Shown here piece by piece: positions 1 through 8,601 of a stretch of 64,000 bases of DNA. This DNA comes from Flavobacteriaceae bacterium (lineage in GTDB: Bacteria; Bacteroidota; Bacteroidia; Flavobacteriales; Flavobacteriaceae). The DNA lies in NCBI GenBank assembly GCA_012959395.1, contig DUDG01000012.1:1-64000 (forward strand), given 5' to 3'. The notes under the pieces were generated by a model that was not told the DNA's origin, did no database searches, and worked only from the letters and a program-made list of their open reading frames with translations. The position numbers and the translations under genes were made by a program. Numbering within the stretch: position 1 is the stretch's first letter; each line of letters begins with the position of its first letter.

Positions 1-596
1 ACGATCATTTAGCTTCACTTTTTGACTGCTTAAAAAGAATTAATACAATCATAATTGATTTTAATAGAGATATATGGGCCTATATATCAATGGATTATTT
101 TAAACAAAAAATAAATAAAAATGAAGTTGGATCCTCTGCAATGCCACATAAAGTTAATCCTATAGATTTTGAAAACTCAGAAGGAAATCTCGGAATAGCC
201 AATGCTCTTTTCGAACATTTATCTTCAAAATTACCTGTATCAAGACTTCAAAGAGATCTCACTGATAGTACAGTTTTAAGAAATGTAGGTGTTCCTTTTA
301 GTCATACTTTAATAGCTATAAATTCTACAATTAAAGGAATAGAAAAGCTTATTGTTAATGAAGATAAAATCAATGAAGACTTAAATAAAAACTGGGCTAT
401 AATATCAGAAGCTATTCAGACAATTTTAAGAAGAGAAGGCTACCAAAACCCTTATGAAACTTTGAAAGAACTCACTAGAAAAAACACTTCTGTAAATCAA
501 GAAATAATTCATAGTTTCATTGATACATTGAATATTGATGATAAAGTTAAAAATGAATTAAAAGAAATAACTCCTTCAAATTATACTGGAATTTAA
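1..596 (+). CDS. purB: Adenylosuccinate lyase, C-terminal part (5' end outside window)
   Basis: PurB splits adenylosuccinate to AMP plus fumarate and SAICAR to AICAR plus fumarate in cytosolic purine synthesis. The reading frame is already open at base 3, so the gene starts left of the window and about 197 residues are visible. The signature loop of the fumarase/aspartase superfamily is present as GSSAMPHKVNP, with the catalytic serine in it, followed by the substrate loop around RDLTDSTVLRNVG. The C-terminus ends normally. It converges on rmuC with a 10-base gap. The identification is firm because the loop is diagnostic and the spacing to the LQRDLTDS segment matches PurB. Confidence 0.95.
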   Translation, partial: DHLASLFDCLKRINTIIIDFNRDIWAYISMDYFKQKINKNEVGSSAMPHKVNPIDFENSEGNLGIANALFEHLSSKLPVSRLQRDLTDSTVLRNVGVPFSHTLIAINSTIKGIEKLIVNEDKINEDLNKNWAIISEAIQTILRREGYQNPYETLKELTRKNTSVNQEIIHSFIDTLNIDDKVKNELKEITPSNYTGI

Positions 597-606
597 CTTA
601 AAAAAA

Positions 607-1716
607 TCAATCTTCTAAAAGAGGTCTTTCAACCTTTTCGGAACTAATGTTTAATTCAGAATTACCAGATGATATCTTAATAACATCCTTGTCAATTTTT
701 TTAAATTCCTTAGTACTATCATTATAATGATTTACTGCTGTTCCAAGTGTATTACCTAATTTATCGTGATAAGTCTTATAAGCATTTAAATGATTAGATA
801 ATTTTTCAACATTCTTTATAACATCATTAATAGAATCTTCTACTTTTAAATTATGTAGAGCTTTTACAGTAATCTGTAACATCGGAAACAAACTCATAGG
901 AGAAACAATCATTACCTTTTTTGTATATGCATAAGAAACTAGATCTCTTTGGTTTATTTTTAACGTTCCCACTCTACTATTTAACAAGTCTTGATATAAA
1001 CCATCTGCTGGTATAAACATGTAAGCATAATCTGTGGTGTTTTCATTGGGCCTTATGTACTTTGACGTTTCATCTATTCTATTTTTAATATCAGATTTAA
1101 ATTTCTTTTCTAAATCAACTAATTCTTCCTTATTTGAACTCTCAATCATCTTATTATAGTTATCAAGAGAAAATTTTGCATCTATTGGAATTATATATTC
1201 TCCCACCTTTACAATAGCATCAACTGCTTCTTTATTTTTAAATGAATATTGCATTTGAAAAAGTTGAGGGGGGAGTACATTTGCTAATAAATTTTCTAAT
1301 TGAATTTCACCTAAAACTCCCCTTTGCTTTTGATTACCCAATATTTTTTCAAGGGTTTTCATTTGATTAGCAAAGCTTAAAACCTGTTCATTGGTTCCTT
1401 TAATTTTTTCTAACTCACTAGTTACGTCTTTAATAACCTTATTAGACTCCTTGAATTGTTGAGTTATATTATTAGAAGAGGTTTTGTGGAAGTCATTAAT
1501 TTGCGTATTAATATGTTTTAATTTACTTTCAATTTCTGTTCTGCCTTCTTGAGCATTTTTATTAACTTCTTTTCTTATATCTTGAATTTGTGAGATTATA
1601 GTGCCAGTAAATACACTAAGTTCATTTGCTGAAGAATTATTGTTTTTATTACTCCATACTATATAAAAAATTATCGCAAGTGCAACCAATAGTGCAATAA
1701 GCAAAATTTTTTCCAT
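607..1716 (-). CDS. rmuC: DNA recombination protein RmuC family
   Basis: RmuC-family proteins are membrane-tethered, nuclease-fold proteins that limit recombination at inverted repeats; the exact reaction is not settled. The 369-residue product starts with one membrane segment (about residues 4-21), then a long coiled-coil region to about residue 125 rich in K/E/Q/N, then the conserved RmuC domain with GVLGEIQLENLL, PIDAKF and the segment around YAYMFIPADGLY. The acidic and lysine residues of PIDAKF are part of the predicted nuclease core. It lies 23 bases downstream of carB on the same strand, so the two are probably co-transcribed. It is somewhat short for the family. Confidence 0.9.
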   Translation of the reverse strand: MEKILLIALLVALAIIFYIVWSNKNNNSSANELSVFTGTIISQIQDIRKEVNKNAQEGRTEIESKLKHINTQINDFHKTSSNNITQQFKESNKVIKDVTSELEKIKGTNEQVLSFANQMKTLEKILGNQKQRGVLGEIQLENLLANVLPPQLFQMQYSFKNKEAVDAIVKVGEYIIPIDAKFSLDNYNKMIESSNKEELVDLEKKFKSDIKNRIDETSKYIRPNENTTDYAYMFIPADGLYQDLLNSRVGTLKINQRDLVSYAYTKKVMIVSPMSLFPMLQITVKALHNLKVEDSINDVIKNVEKLSNHLNAYKTYHDKLGNTLGTAVNHYNDSTKEFKKIDKDVIKISSGNSELNISSEKVERPLLED

Positions 1717-1739
1717 AACTCTAATATAATTGAATATTA

Positions 1740-4589
1740 TTACTTGCTCAAATACATTTTCCTTCTAGAATACAATTCATAGAATTGATCATCTTTAAGA
1801 TCATCTATAAATAAAATACTTTCTCCTGTACTTTTCATTTCAGGTCCAAGACTTTTATTTACATTAGGAAACTTATTGAATGAGAAAACAGGTTGTTTAA
1901 TTGCAAAGCCATTTAAATTTGGTTTATAGTCTATGTCAGAAACTTTCATTTCTCCTAACATTACTTTTGTAGCAAAATTTATATAAGGTTGCTTATATGC
2001 TTTAGAAATAAAAGGAACAGTTCTTGAAGCTCTTGGATTAGCTTCAATTATATATACGATCTCATCTTTTATAGCAAATTGAATATTAATAAGACCTACT
2101 GTTTTCAAAGCAAGGGCAATTTTATTAGTATGGTCAATAATTTGTTGCATTACCAATTTACCTAAATTAAATGGAGGAAGTGTAGCATTAGAATCACCTG
2201 AATGAACACCACATGGCTCTATATGCTCCATAATACCTATAATCAAGACATTTTCACCATCACAAATTGCATCTGCCTCAGCTTCAATTGCTCCATCTAA
2301 ATAACGATCTAATAACAGCTTATTATTAGGGATTTTTTTAAGTAAATCAACAACATGAGCTTCTAGTTCTTTTTTATTAATAACAATTTTCATTCCTTGT
2401 CCTCCTAAAACATAGGATGGCCTTATAAGAATAGGAAAATCTAACTCATCAGAAAGTATTAGTGCTTGTTCAGGTGTTTCCGCCACTCCGAATTCAGGGA
2501 AAGGAATATTATTTTCTTTTAATAAAGTTGAAAAACTTCCTCTATCCTCTGCTAAATCTAATGCTTGGTAAGTTGTTCCTATTATTTTAATACCATATCT
2601 ATCAAGTTTCTCTGCTAATTTAAGTGCTGTTTGACCTCCAAGCTGAACAATTACTCCTTCAGGCTTTTCATGTTCAATAATATCATATATATATTCCCAA
2701 AAAACTGGCTCAAAATATAGCTTATCTGCAATATCAAAATCTGTAGAAACAGTTTCTGGATTGCAGTTTATCATTATTGTTTCATATCCACACTCTGAAG
2801 AAGCAAGTACCCCATGGACACAGCAATAATCAAATTCTATACCTTGTCCAATTCTGTTAGGACCAGAACCTAATACAACAATTTTTTTTCGATCAGTTAC
2901 CTCACTTTCATTTTGAGTAATAATTGTACCATCTGATAATTGAATAGATTCTTCAAAGGTGGAATAATAATACGGTGTTTTTGCTTTAAATTCAGCAGCA
3001 CAAGTATCAACTAGCTTATAAACTCTATTTATATTAAAACTTTTCCTTTTTTTATGGACTACACTTTCTAAACACCCTAACATATGTGCGATTTGTCTAT
3101 CAGCAAATCCTTTTTGTTTGGCTTCTAATAGAAGTTCTTTTGAGATCTTATCAATTTTATATTTTGATATCTCATTTTCAAGAATAATTAAAGATTCATA
3201 TTGTCTTAAAAACCATAAATCTATTTTAGTTATATCATGAATCTCATTGAGTGAAATACCTAATTTGATTGCATCATAAATAACAAAAACTCTATCCCAA
3301 CTAGGATTTGTTAATTTATCAATCACTAATTTGTAATCTGTATATCCTTTACCATCAGCACCAATACCGTTTCTTTTGATTTCTAAAGATTGAGTAGCCT
3401 TATGCAGTGCTTCAATAAAGGATCTTCCTATACCCATCACTTCACCTACAGATTTCATTTGAAGTCCTAAGGTTCTTTCTGAACCTTCGAATTTATCAAA
3501 ATTCCATCTTGGTATTTTTACAATCACATAATCAAGAGTAGGTTCAAAAAATGCTGAAGTTAATTTTGTTATTTGATTATTAAGTTCATCCAAATTATAA
3601 CCTACAGCTAACTTACTTGCTATTTTAGCAATTGGGTAACCAGATGCTTTAGAAGCAAGTGCAGAAGATCTAGAAACTCTAGGGTTAATTTCTATAGCAA
3701 TTATATCTTCATTTTCATCTGGACTTATAGCAAATTGAACATTACATCCTCCAGCAAAATCTCCAATGCTTCTCATCATCTTAATAGCCATATCTCTCAT
3801 CCTTTGATATGTACTATCAGATAAAGTCATTGCTGGTGCAACAGTAATAGAATCACCTGTATGGATTCCCATAGGATCCATGTTTTCTATAGTACATATG
3901 ATAACTACATTATCGTTTTTGTCTCTTAATAGCTCGAGTTCATATTCTTTCCATCCTATTAATGCTTTATCAATCAAAACTTCGTGAATGGGAGAAGCTT
4001 CAAGTCCTCGAGTTAAAAGTTCATCAAAATCTTCTGGCCTATATACAATAGAAGCTCCACTTCCACCTAAAGTAAATGATGGACGAATGACTATAGGGAA
4101 GCCAAATTCCTGTGCTATTTCTTTTCCTTGTAAAAATGAAGTGGCTGTTTTAGCGGGAGCAACAGGAATACTAATTTTTTTCAATAATTGTTTGAATTTC
4201 TCCCTATCTTCAGTAATATTAATAGCATCAATATCTACACCTATAATTTCTACGTTATACTCTTGCCATATTCCTTTTTCATCGACTTCAATACATAAAT
4301 TCAATGCTGTTTGACCTCCCATTGTAGGTAATACAGCATCTATATCATGTGTTTCTAAAATTTCTTTTATAGATTTTGTGGTCAATGGTTTTAAGTATAC
4401 ATGATCAGCCATAACTGGATCTGTCATTATTGTAGCAGGATTAGAATTAATCAGAATAGTTTTAATTCCATCCTCCCTTAATGACCTAAGTGACTGAGAA
4501 CCAGCATAATCAAACTCACAAGCCTGACCTATTATTATTGGTCCTGATCCTATAATCAAAATACATTTTAAATCTTTTCTTAATGGCAT
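1740..4589 (-). CDS. carB: Carbamoyl-phosphate synthase large subunit, without MGS domain
   Basis: CarB makes carbamoyl phosphate from ammonia (delivered by CarA), bicarbonate and two ATP, for arginine and pyrimidine synthesis. The 949 residues hold two homologous ATP-grasp halves: the first begins with IIGSGPIIIGQACEFDYAG near residue 12, the second with VVLGSGPNRIGQGIEFDYC near residue 575, and each contains a RPSY/F-LGG glycine-rich ATP loop. E. coli CarB has about 1,073 residues; here the protein stops soon after the second ATP-grasp domain, so the C-terminal MGS-like allosteric domain is absent. carA is far away, at 46.6-47.7 kb. rmuC follows after 23 bases. Confidence 0.97.
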   Translation of the reverse strand: MPLRKDLKCILIIGSGPIIIGQACEFDYAGSQSLRSLREDGIKTILINSNPATIMTDPVMADHVYLKPLTTKSIKEILETHDIDAVLPTMGGQTALNLCIEVDEKGIWQEYNVEIIGVDIDAINITEDREKFKQLLKKISIPVAPAKTATSFLQGKEIAQEFGFPIVIRPSFTLGGSGASIVYRPEDFDELLTRGLEASPIHEVLIDKALIGWKEYELELLRDKNDNVVIICTIENMDPMGIHTGDSITVAPAMTLSDSTYQRMRDMAIKMMRSIGDFAGGCNVQFAISPDENEDIIAIEINPRVSRSSALASKASGYPIAKIASKLAVGYNLDELNNQITKLTSAFFEPTLDYVIVKIPRWNFDKFEGSERTLGLQMKSVGEVMGIGRSFIEALHKATQSLEIKRNGIGADGKGYTDYKLVIDKLTNPSWDRVFVIYDAIKLGISLNEIHDITKIDLWFLRQYESLIILENEISKYKIDKISKELLLEAKQKGFADRQIAHMLGCLESVVHKKRKSFNINRVYKLVDTCAAEFKAKTPYYYSTFEESIQLSDGTIITQNESEVTDRKKIVVLGSGPNRIGQGIEFDYCCVHGVLASSECGYETIMINCNPETVSTDFDIADKLYFEPVFWEYIYDIIEHEKPEGVIVQLGGQTALKLAEKLDRYGIKIIGTTYQALDLAEDRGSFSTLLKENNIPFPEFGVAETPEQALILSDELDFPILIRPSYVLGGQGMKIVINKKELEAHVVDLLKKIPNNKLLLDRYLDGAIEAEADAICDGENVLIIGIMEHIEPCGVHSGDSNATLPPFNLGKLVMQQIIDHTNKIALALKTVGLINIQFAIKDEIVYIIEANPRASRTVPFISKAYKQPYINFATKVMLGEMKVSDIDYKPNLNGFAIKQPVFSFNKFPNVNKSLGPEMKSTGESILFIDDLKDDQFYELYSRRKMYLSK

Positions 4590-4623
4590 CTAAATGAACT
4601 TAAAATTGGTTACTGAATATATC

Positions 4624-4655
4624 AAAAAAAAGGTGTTACTTAAAAAGTAACACCT
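4624..4655 (-). terminator. Intrinsic terminator after rpmH
   Basis: A perfect 10-bp stem (AGGTGTTACT at 4631-4640 and its complement at 4646-4655) with a 5-base loop is followed, in the leftward direction, by seven consecutive U positions (A tract 4624-4630). This is a classic rho-independent terminator for rpmH and separates it from carB. A short T run on the other side (4659-4665) could give weak rightward termination too. Confidence 0.88.
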
Positions 4656-4679
4656 TAATTTTTTTAAATTTTTATTCAC

Positions 4680-4838
4680 TTATTTTTTGTGTCTAGGTTC
4701 GCAAGAAACTGAAATTTTATTTCTCCCTTTAGCTCTTCTACTAGATAGCACATTTCTACCGCTAGTTGTAGACATTCTTTCTCTAAATCCGTGTTTGTTA
4801 CGTCTTTTTCTTTTTGAAGGCTGAAAAGTTCTTTTCAT
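4680..4838 (-). CDS. rpmH: 50S ribosomal protein L34
   Basis: L34 is a small, very basic protein of the large ribosomal subunit. The 52-residue product begins [20 protein letters not shown], which is the L34 signature, and continues with [19 protein letters not shown]. The C-terminus is extended by a few residues ([11 protein letters not shown]) compared with the 44-46 residue E. coli type, as is common in Bacteroidota. It is a single-gene transcription unit with its own promoter at 4875-4905 and the hairpin terminator at 4624-4655. dnaA and rnpA are not beside it. Confidence 0.97.
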   Translation of the reverse strand: MKRTFQPSKRKRRNKHGFRERMSTTSGRNVLSSRRAKGRNKISVSCEPRHKK

Positions 4839-4860
4839 TGCGATTATTTAACTATTTTTA

Positions 4861-4872
4861 CTCAAATTTGAG
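4861..4872. repeat. 12-bp perfect palindrome at the rpmH transcription start
   Basis: CTCAAATTTGAG is a perfect palindrome lying directly downstream of the rpmH -7 box, about where transcription should start. The same half-site occurs again as CTCAAA at 4900-4905 (overlapping the -33 box) and TTTGAG at 4925-4930. It may be an operator, but in such AT-rich DNA chance is possible. Confidence 0.4.
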
Positions 4873-4874
4873 GC

Positions 4875-4905
4875 CAAATATACAATAAGTTTAAACTATC
4901 TCAAA
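4875..4905 (-). promoter_or_regulatory. rpmH promoter, Bacteroidota type
   Basis: Reading leftward there is a -33 box TTTG (4905-4902), a 19-base spacer, and a -7 box TATATTTG (4882-4875). This matches the Bacteroidota primary sigma consensus TTTG-N17-23-TAnnTTTG in every fixed position. The predicted leader to the rpmH start at 4838 is about 30 bases. Confidence 0.75.
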
Positions 4906-4960
4906 TGTATTATTCAAAAAAACTTTTGAGTTTTATTTTTAATTAAAAAACTGATAATCA

Positions 4961-5476
4961 ATGTATCCGAAAATTATAAAATTAATACTAGCAATTCTTA
5001 CTTTATCATATTCGATATTTCAGTTTTATGAAGATAATATAGGAAATGGAATTGCATTAATTTTTCTAGTAGCAATATTCATTTTTCTATACTTTAAAAA
5101 TGAAATAATCTTAATTATATTTCTTAAATTAAGAAAACAAGATTTTATTGGCACTGAAAAGTGGTTAAAAAGAATTAAAAACCCTGAAAGTTCACTTACT
5201 AAAAAGCAAGTTGGTTACTATAATTATTTATGGGGAATAGTTTCTTCACAAACAAACTTAACTTTAGCTGAAAAATATTTTAAAAAAGCAATCTCTATTG
5301 GATTATCTATGAATCATGACTTAGCGATGGCAAAATTGAGTTTAGCCGGTATTTTAATTCAAAAAAGAAGAAAACGAGAAGCTACTATGCTTTTAAATGA
5401 AGCAAAAAAATTAGACAAACAAAAAATGTTGTCGGATCAAATTAAAATGATGCAACATCAAATGAAAAGAATTTAA
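4961..5476 (+). CDS. Membrane-anchored tetratricopeptide-like protein of unknown function
   Basis: The 171-residue product has two or three hydrophobic stretches at the N-terminus (about residues 4-22, 29-46 and 49-58), then a soluble helical part. Residues 65-165 resemble paired tetratricopeptide helices: NYLWGIVSSQ..LAEKYFKKAISIGL followed by AMAKLSLAGILIQKRRKREA. Such proteins usually hold partners together at the inner membrane; no enzyme motif is visible. It is a single gene that converges on the hydrolase at 5473-6132 and shares its last four bases, TTAA, with that gene's stop. I do not recognise a named family. Confidence 0.75.
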   Translation: MYPKIIKLILAILTLSYSIFQFYEDNIGNGIALIFLVAIFIFLYFKNEIILIIFLKLRKQDFIGTEKWLKRIKNPESSLTKKQVGYYNYLWGIVSSQTNLTLAEKYFKKAISIGLSMNHDLAMAKLSLAGILIQKRRKREATMLLNEAKKLDKQKMLSDQIKMMQHQMKRI

Positions 5477-6132
5477 AAAATATTCTTATTAAGAAATTCA
5501 TTTACCCATTCTGCTCTTTTCAATATCATTGCATGATCTCCCTTTGGAAGGGGTACATAATTTTCTAAATACATTGAAGGAAAAATCATATCTTTTGTTC
5601 CATGTATATGTAATACATTATCTATCGGATCTTCTTGATCCCATTCAATTAGCTCTTTTATTGCCCAGCTTAAATAATTCTCATCTCTTACCGACAGATA
5701 TTTATGATATAACTCAATTTTTTTTTTGACTTTTGGGCCTAAAACAAAAGAAAGTAGAGAATCAAAATCATTAACCCATTTAACAGGAAGAAATTTATAG
5801 CTTTTTGTAGCCTTTGCAATTTTCATTGTTGGAGGGAATTCCTGATTTGATTTTACACTTGATATGATTATTGTTTTTCTTACATCAATAATTTTTGATA
5901 TTTCCTGAACTAATATTCCCCCAAAAGACACTCCTATAAGAATAGGATTTTTATGATTTATTTTTTTAGAAAATCTTATTGAATAATCTTTTAGACTTTC
6001 ATTTTTTTTAGGATCTATCCATTCCAAATAGTGTAATTTAAAATTGTCATTTAATTTAATTTTCTCAAAAATTAAAGAATTTGCAGACATACCAGGCATT
6101 AAATAGGTATGAAGTATATTTTTAGTTTTCAT
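5473..6132 (-). CDS. Alpha/beta-hydrolase fold protein
   Basis: The 219-residue product has the nucleophile elbow GVSFGG with Ser69, a late acid candidate in HIHGTKDMIFP, and a C-terminal histidine in KGDHAMILKRAEWVN, giving a complete Ser-Asp-His set in the usual order. No signal peptide is visible, so it is probably cytosolic. The substrate cannot be read from the sequence; carboxylesterase or thioesterase activity would be typical. It is divergent from the small gene at 6204 and the two promoter regions overlap. Confidence 0.8.
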   Translation of the reverse strand: MKTKNILHTYLMPGMSANSLIFEKIKLNDNFKLHYLEWIDPKKNESLKDYSIRFSKKINHKNPILIGVSFGGILVQEISKIIDVRKTIIISSVKSNQEFPPTMKIAKATKSYKFLPVKWVNDFDSLLSFVLGPKVKKKIELYHKYLSVRDENYLSWAIKELIEWDQEDPIDNVLHIHGTKDMIFPSMYLENYVPLPKGDHAMILKRAEWVNEFLNKNIF

Positions 6133-6161
6133 TTAATTATTTCAATCAGAGGTATTTTTAG

Positions 6162-6188
6162 TATCTTTGTAAAACAATTACAAAACTA
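6162..6188. promoter_or_regulatory. Overlapping divergent -7 boxes
   Basis: The rightward strand has TATCTTTG at 6162-6169, about 35 bases before the small gene at 6204. The leftward strand has TAGTTTTG at 6188-6181, serving the hydrolase starting at 6132. Both match TAnnTTTG and their inner ends form a 7-bp inverted repeat (TTTGTAA 6166-6172 and TTACAAA 6178-6184). Good -33 boxes are not evident on either side. Confidence 0.45.
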
Positions 6189-6203
6189 GACTTTAGAAAT
6201 TAA

Positions 6204-6497
6204 ATGGGAAACTTAATTATTAATGATAATACTTTTTTACGTCAATATGAAGCTGAAATTGGTGAAGATTTAGCTAAAATTGAATATGCTTTACAAGACA
6301 GAAAAATATTTCTCACAAAACTTGTCATTCCTTTATCTAATAAGGATGAAGACTTTGAAGAGGCTTTCATTAAAGAAGTTTTTGAGATAATAAAAGAAAA
6401 AAATATTAGAATAATGCCTACAGCTCCTCAGATAAGAAAGTTTATAAAAAAACATAAAGAATTTAAAGAACTTCTTCCTATTGGTATTAGACTGTGA
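6204..6497 (+). CDS. Small GNAT-like N-acetyltransferase family protein (YidJ/YjdJ-like)
   Basis: The 97-residue product is the size of the minimal GCN5-related acetyltransferase family (Pfam GCN5-related N-acetyltransferase, CG type). It shows the order typical of that family: a strand pair in the middle (IEYALQDRKIFLTKLVIPL), an acidic helix in place of the usual glycine-rich acetyl-CoA loop, then IRIMPTAPQIRKFIKKHKEFKELL, which corresponds to the CPFV..YI..HPEY end of the family. The usual glycine-rich loop is poorly conserved here, so catalytic competence is uncertain. It is a single gene with a -7 box at 6162. Confidence 0.7.
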   Translation: MGNLIINDNTFLRQYEAEIGEDLAKIEYALQDRKIFLTKLVIPLSNKDEDFEEAFIKEVFEIIKEKNIRIMPTAPQIRKFIKKHKEFKELLPIGIRL

Positions 6498-6613
6498 CCG
6501 AGTTCGTTTTGGTGTAAGGGGAAAACTCAAACCATTTATGTGTTTTGATTATGTAACTATCTATCATACTAAAGTGAAATTTACCAAACTGAATCTTAAG
6601 AATATCAAGAATT

Positions 6614-7138
6614 TTAGGATTGAGTGGAGATAAGATTTTTCCAGACTTTTTTTTTAATTAGATATAAATATTTGTTATTTTTTTCCAAACTCAACTTTTC
6701 TCCACCAAATTTTTCAACAGATTTTTGAGAACGATAGTTTGTTTTCCAAATATCAAAGTACACTTTATCAAAGTATTGAAAAATATAATCCAACATTAAT
6801 TTCTTTATTTGATAGTTCATATGGGTACCCCAATAATGTTGAGAAATAAATGTATAACCAATTTTAATAGAAAGTTCTTCTTGATTAAAGGAATAATATC
6901 TTGTTGTTCCAATTATCTTATTTATTTCTTTATCAATTATTGTAAAACAACCTTCTTTATTGTCTAGACCACCATCTATATATTTTCTAAAATTATTCAA
7001 TTTCCATCTATCCTTATCTAGATGTTGTTCCCATATAATTGAATTACTACCAACCGTATATAATCCTTCAAAATGATTTTCTTCAGTCTGGACTAAACTA
7101 ACGATATCATTTTCTAAATGAACTTTGAAGTCAATCAT
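6614..7138 (-). CDS. GNAT family N-acetyltransferase, RimJ/RimL-like
   Basis: The 174-residue product fits the RimJ/RimL-type acetyltransferase fold: an N-terminal substrate part, GCFTIIDKEINKIIGTTRYYSF in the middle strands, the segment KIGYTFISQHYWGTHMN that corresponds to the G-Y-x-hydrophobic..WG region leading into the acetyl-CoA loop, and NYRSQKSVEKFGGEKL near the C-terminus, which is the usual N-x-x-S-x-x-x-x-E-K-x-G motif. It probably acetylates a protein N-terminus or a small molecule. It lies 69 bases downstream of mtaB on the same strand. The region between 6498 and 6613 holds no gene. Confidence 0.85.
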   Translation of the reverse strand: MIDFKVHLENDIVSLVQTEENHFEGLYTVGSNSIIWEQHLDKDRWKLNNFRKYIDGGLDNKEGCFTIIDKEINKIIGTTRYYSFNQEELSIKIGYTFISQHYWGTHMNYQIKKLMLDYIFQYFDKVYFDIWKTNYRSQKSVEKFGGEKLSLEKNNKYLYLIKKKVWKNLISTQS

Positions 7139-7207
7139 TAATTAAAATAAAATATTTATAAAGTTTACTGAGAATTAAAAAGTATGTAAATCTTTATATT
7201 ATTGGAT

Positions 7208-8545
7208 TTACTCCACCGTAATTAATTTCTCTAATTTTTTTCCAACCACTAACCCATCTTGATCTATTTCTTTTAGTTTATAAGAGACAATACTATTAAC
7301 TAAATCTTTTCTCCATGGAGCTTTCACTCGAACATAATTATTAGAAAATCCATAGATATAACCCCTTTTATTTTCAGATTCAAACAAAACATCTTTAATC
7401 GAATCTAATTGGCTAGTATAAAATTTATTTTTCAATTTAACAGAGAGTGATCTTAATAGTTTACTTCTTTTAGATCTTATGTTTTTAGGAATTTCATTAT
7501 TTAAAGTAATTGCTACAGTATTATCTCTTTCTGAATATGTAAAAACATGTAAATAAGAAATCTCTAAACTTTGAATAAACTCATAAGTCTCTATAAAGCG
7601 TTCATCTGACTCACCAGGAAATCCTACAATAACATCGGCGCCAATACAAGCATTGGGCATTAATGTCTTAATATAATTAATTCTATCTCTATAAAGCTCT
7701 TTAAGATATCTTCTTTTCATAAGTTTTAAAATATCATTACTTCCGCTTTGCATTGGCACATGAAAATGAGGAACAAATATTTTACTGTTAGAAACAAAGT
7801 TTATAATGTCATTTGAAAGTAGATTAGGTTCAATTGATGAAATTCTAATTCTAGAAATACCATCCACATCATCCAAAGCTGTAACTAAATCTAAAAATGT
7901 ATTTTTATGATTTTTATTTCCTAATTCCCCTTTACCATAATCACCAATATTAACACCTGTTAATACAATTTCTTTAACTCCAGAAGAAGAGATAGATTTT
8001 GCATCAGAAATAATATTAGACAATTTATCACTTCTAGATATTCCTCTAGCTAGTGGAATCGTACAATACGTACACTTATAATCACAACCATCTTGAACTT
8101 TTAAAAAAGATCTTGTTCTATCTCCTATTGAAAAACTAGATTTATAAAAATCTGTTTCATTTATTTCACAAGAATGAATAACTCCAAAATCCTTTTTATT
8201 AAAATCTTTTAAATAATCTAGTATTTGAAATTTTTCTTTAGAACCTAACACTAAATCAACTCCATTAACTTTCACAAGTTCTTCAGGCTTTAATTGAGCA
8301 TAGCAACCTATAGCTATTAAAAATGCTTCTGGGTTTATTTTTAAAGCCTTTGAAACTAAAGTTTTAAATTGCCTGTCTGCGTTCTCAGTAACTGAACATG
8401 TATTAATTATGTATATATCTGAAAAGTCTTCAAATTTAACCAATGAATATCCTTCTTCCTTAAATTGTCTAGAAACAGTTGAAGTCTCTGAATAATTTAA
8501 TTTACATCCTAGGGTTGTTAATGCTACTTTTAAGTTTTGACTCAT
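7208..8545 (-). CDS. mtaB: tRNA t6A37 methylthiotransferase MtaB
   Basis: MtaB is a radical-SAM methylthiotransferase that turns t6A into ms2t6A at position 37 of tRNAs. From the ATG at 8545 the product is 445 residues: an N-terminal MTTase domain with TLGCKLNYSE (Cys14) and IINTCSVTENA, a radical-SAM cluster motif CDYKCTYC, and a C-terminal TRAM-like domain. A TTG ten codons further upstream keeps the frame open, but it lies inside the promoter -7 box, so I chose the ATG. It is divergent from the binding lipoprotein at 8593. Confidence 0.95.
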   Translation of the reverse strand: MSQNLKVALTTLGCKLNYSETSTVSRQFKEEGYSLVKFEDFSDIYIINTCSVTENADRQFKTLVSKALKINPEAFLIAIGCYAQLKPEELVKVNGVDLVLGSKEKFQILDYLKDFNKKDFGVIHSCEINETDFYKSSFSIGDRTRSFLKVQDGCDYKCTYCTIPLARGISRSDKLSNIISDAKSISSSGVKEIVLTGVNIGDYGKGELGNKNHKNTFLDLVTALDDVDGISRIRISSIEPNLLSNDIINFVSNSKIFVPHFHVPMQSGSNDILKLMKRRYLKELYRDRINYIKTLMPNACIGADVIVGFPGESDERFIETYEFIQSLEISYLHVFTYSERDNTVAITLNNEIPKNIRSKRSKLLRSLSVKLKNKFYTSQLDSIKDVLFESENKRGYIYGFSNNYVRVKAPWRKDLVNSIVSYKLKEIDQDGLVVGKKLEKLITVE

Positions 8546-8572
8546 TTGGATATAAACACTTAATTTAGCTAA

Positions 8573-8601
8573 CAAATATAAGATGAAAACTTATGACCAA
8601 A
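8573..8601 (-). promoter_or_regulatory. mtaB promoter, Bacteroidota type
   Basis: Leftward, a -33 box TTTG (8601-8598) is followed after 17 bases by the -7 box TATATTTG (8580-8573). The -33 box lies inside the first codons of the divergent gene at 8593. The predicted leader before the ATG at 8545 is about 20 bases, which also decides the mtaB start. Confidence 0.65.

Noticed and set aside
3988-4314. Rightward open frame inside carB
   Set aside because: It is the antisense shadow of a strongly conserved ATP-grasp region, with no promoter or family resemblance.
6498-6613. A tRNA, small RNA or gene remnant between the two acetyltransferase-type genes
   Set aside because: No cloverleaf, strong hairpin or recognisable protein fragment could be found on either strand.
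8546-8575. Longer mtaB start at TTG 8575
   Set aside because: The TTG is part of the -7 box TATATTTG at 8580-8573 and the ATG at 8545 gives the normal MtaB N-terminus.
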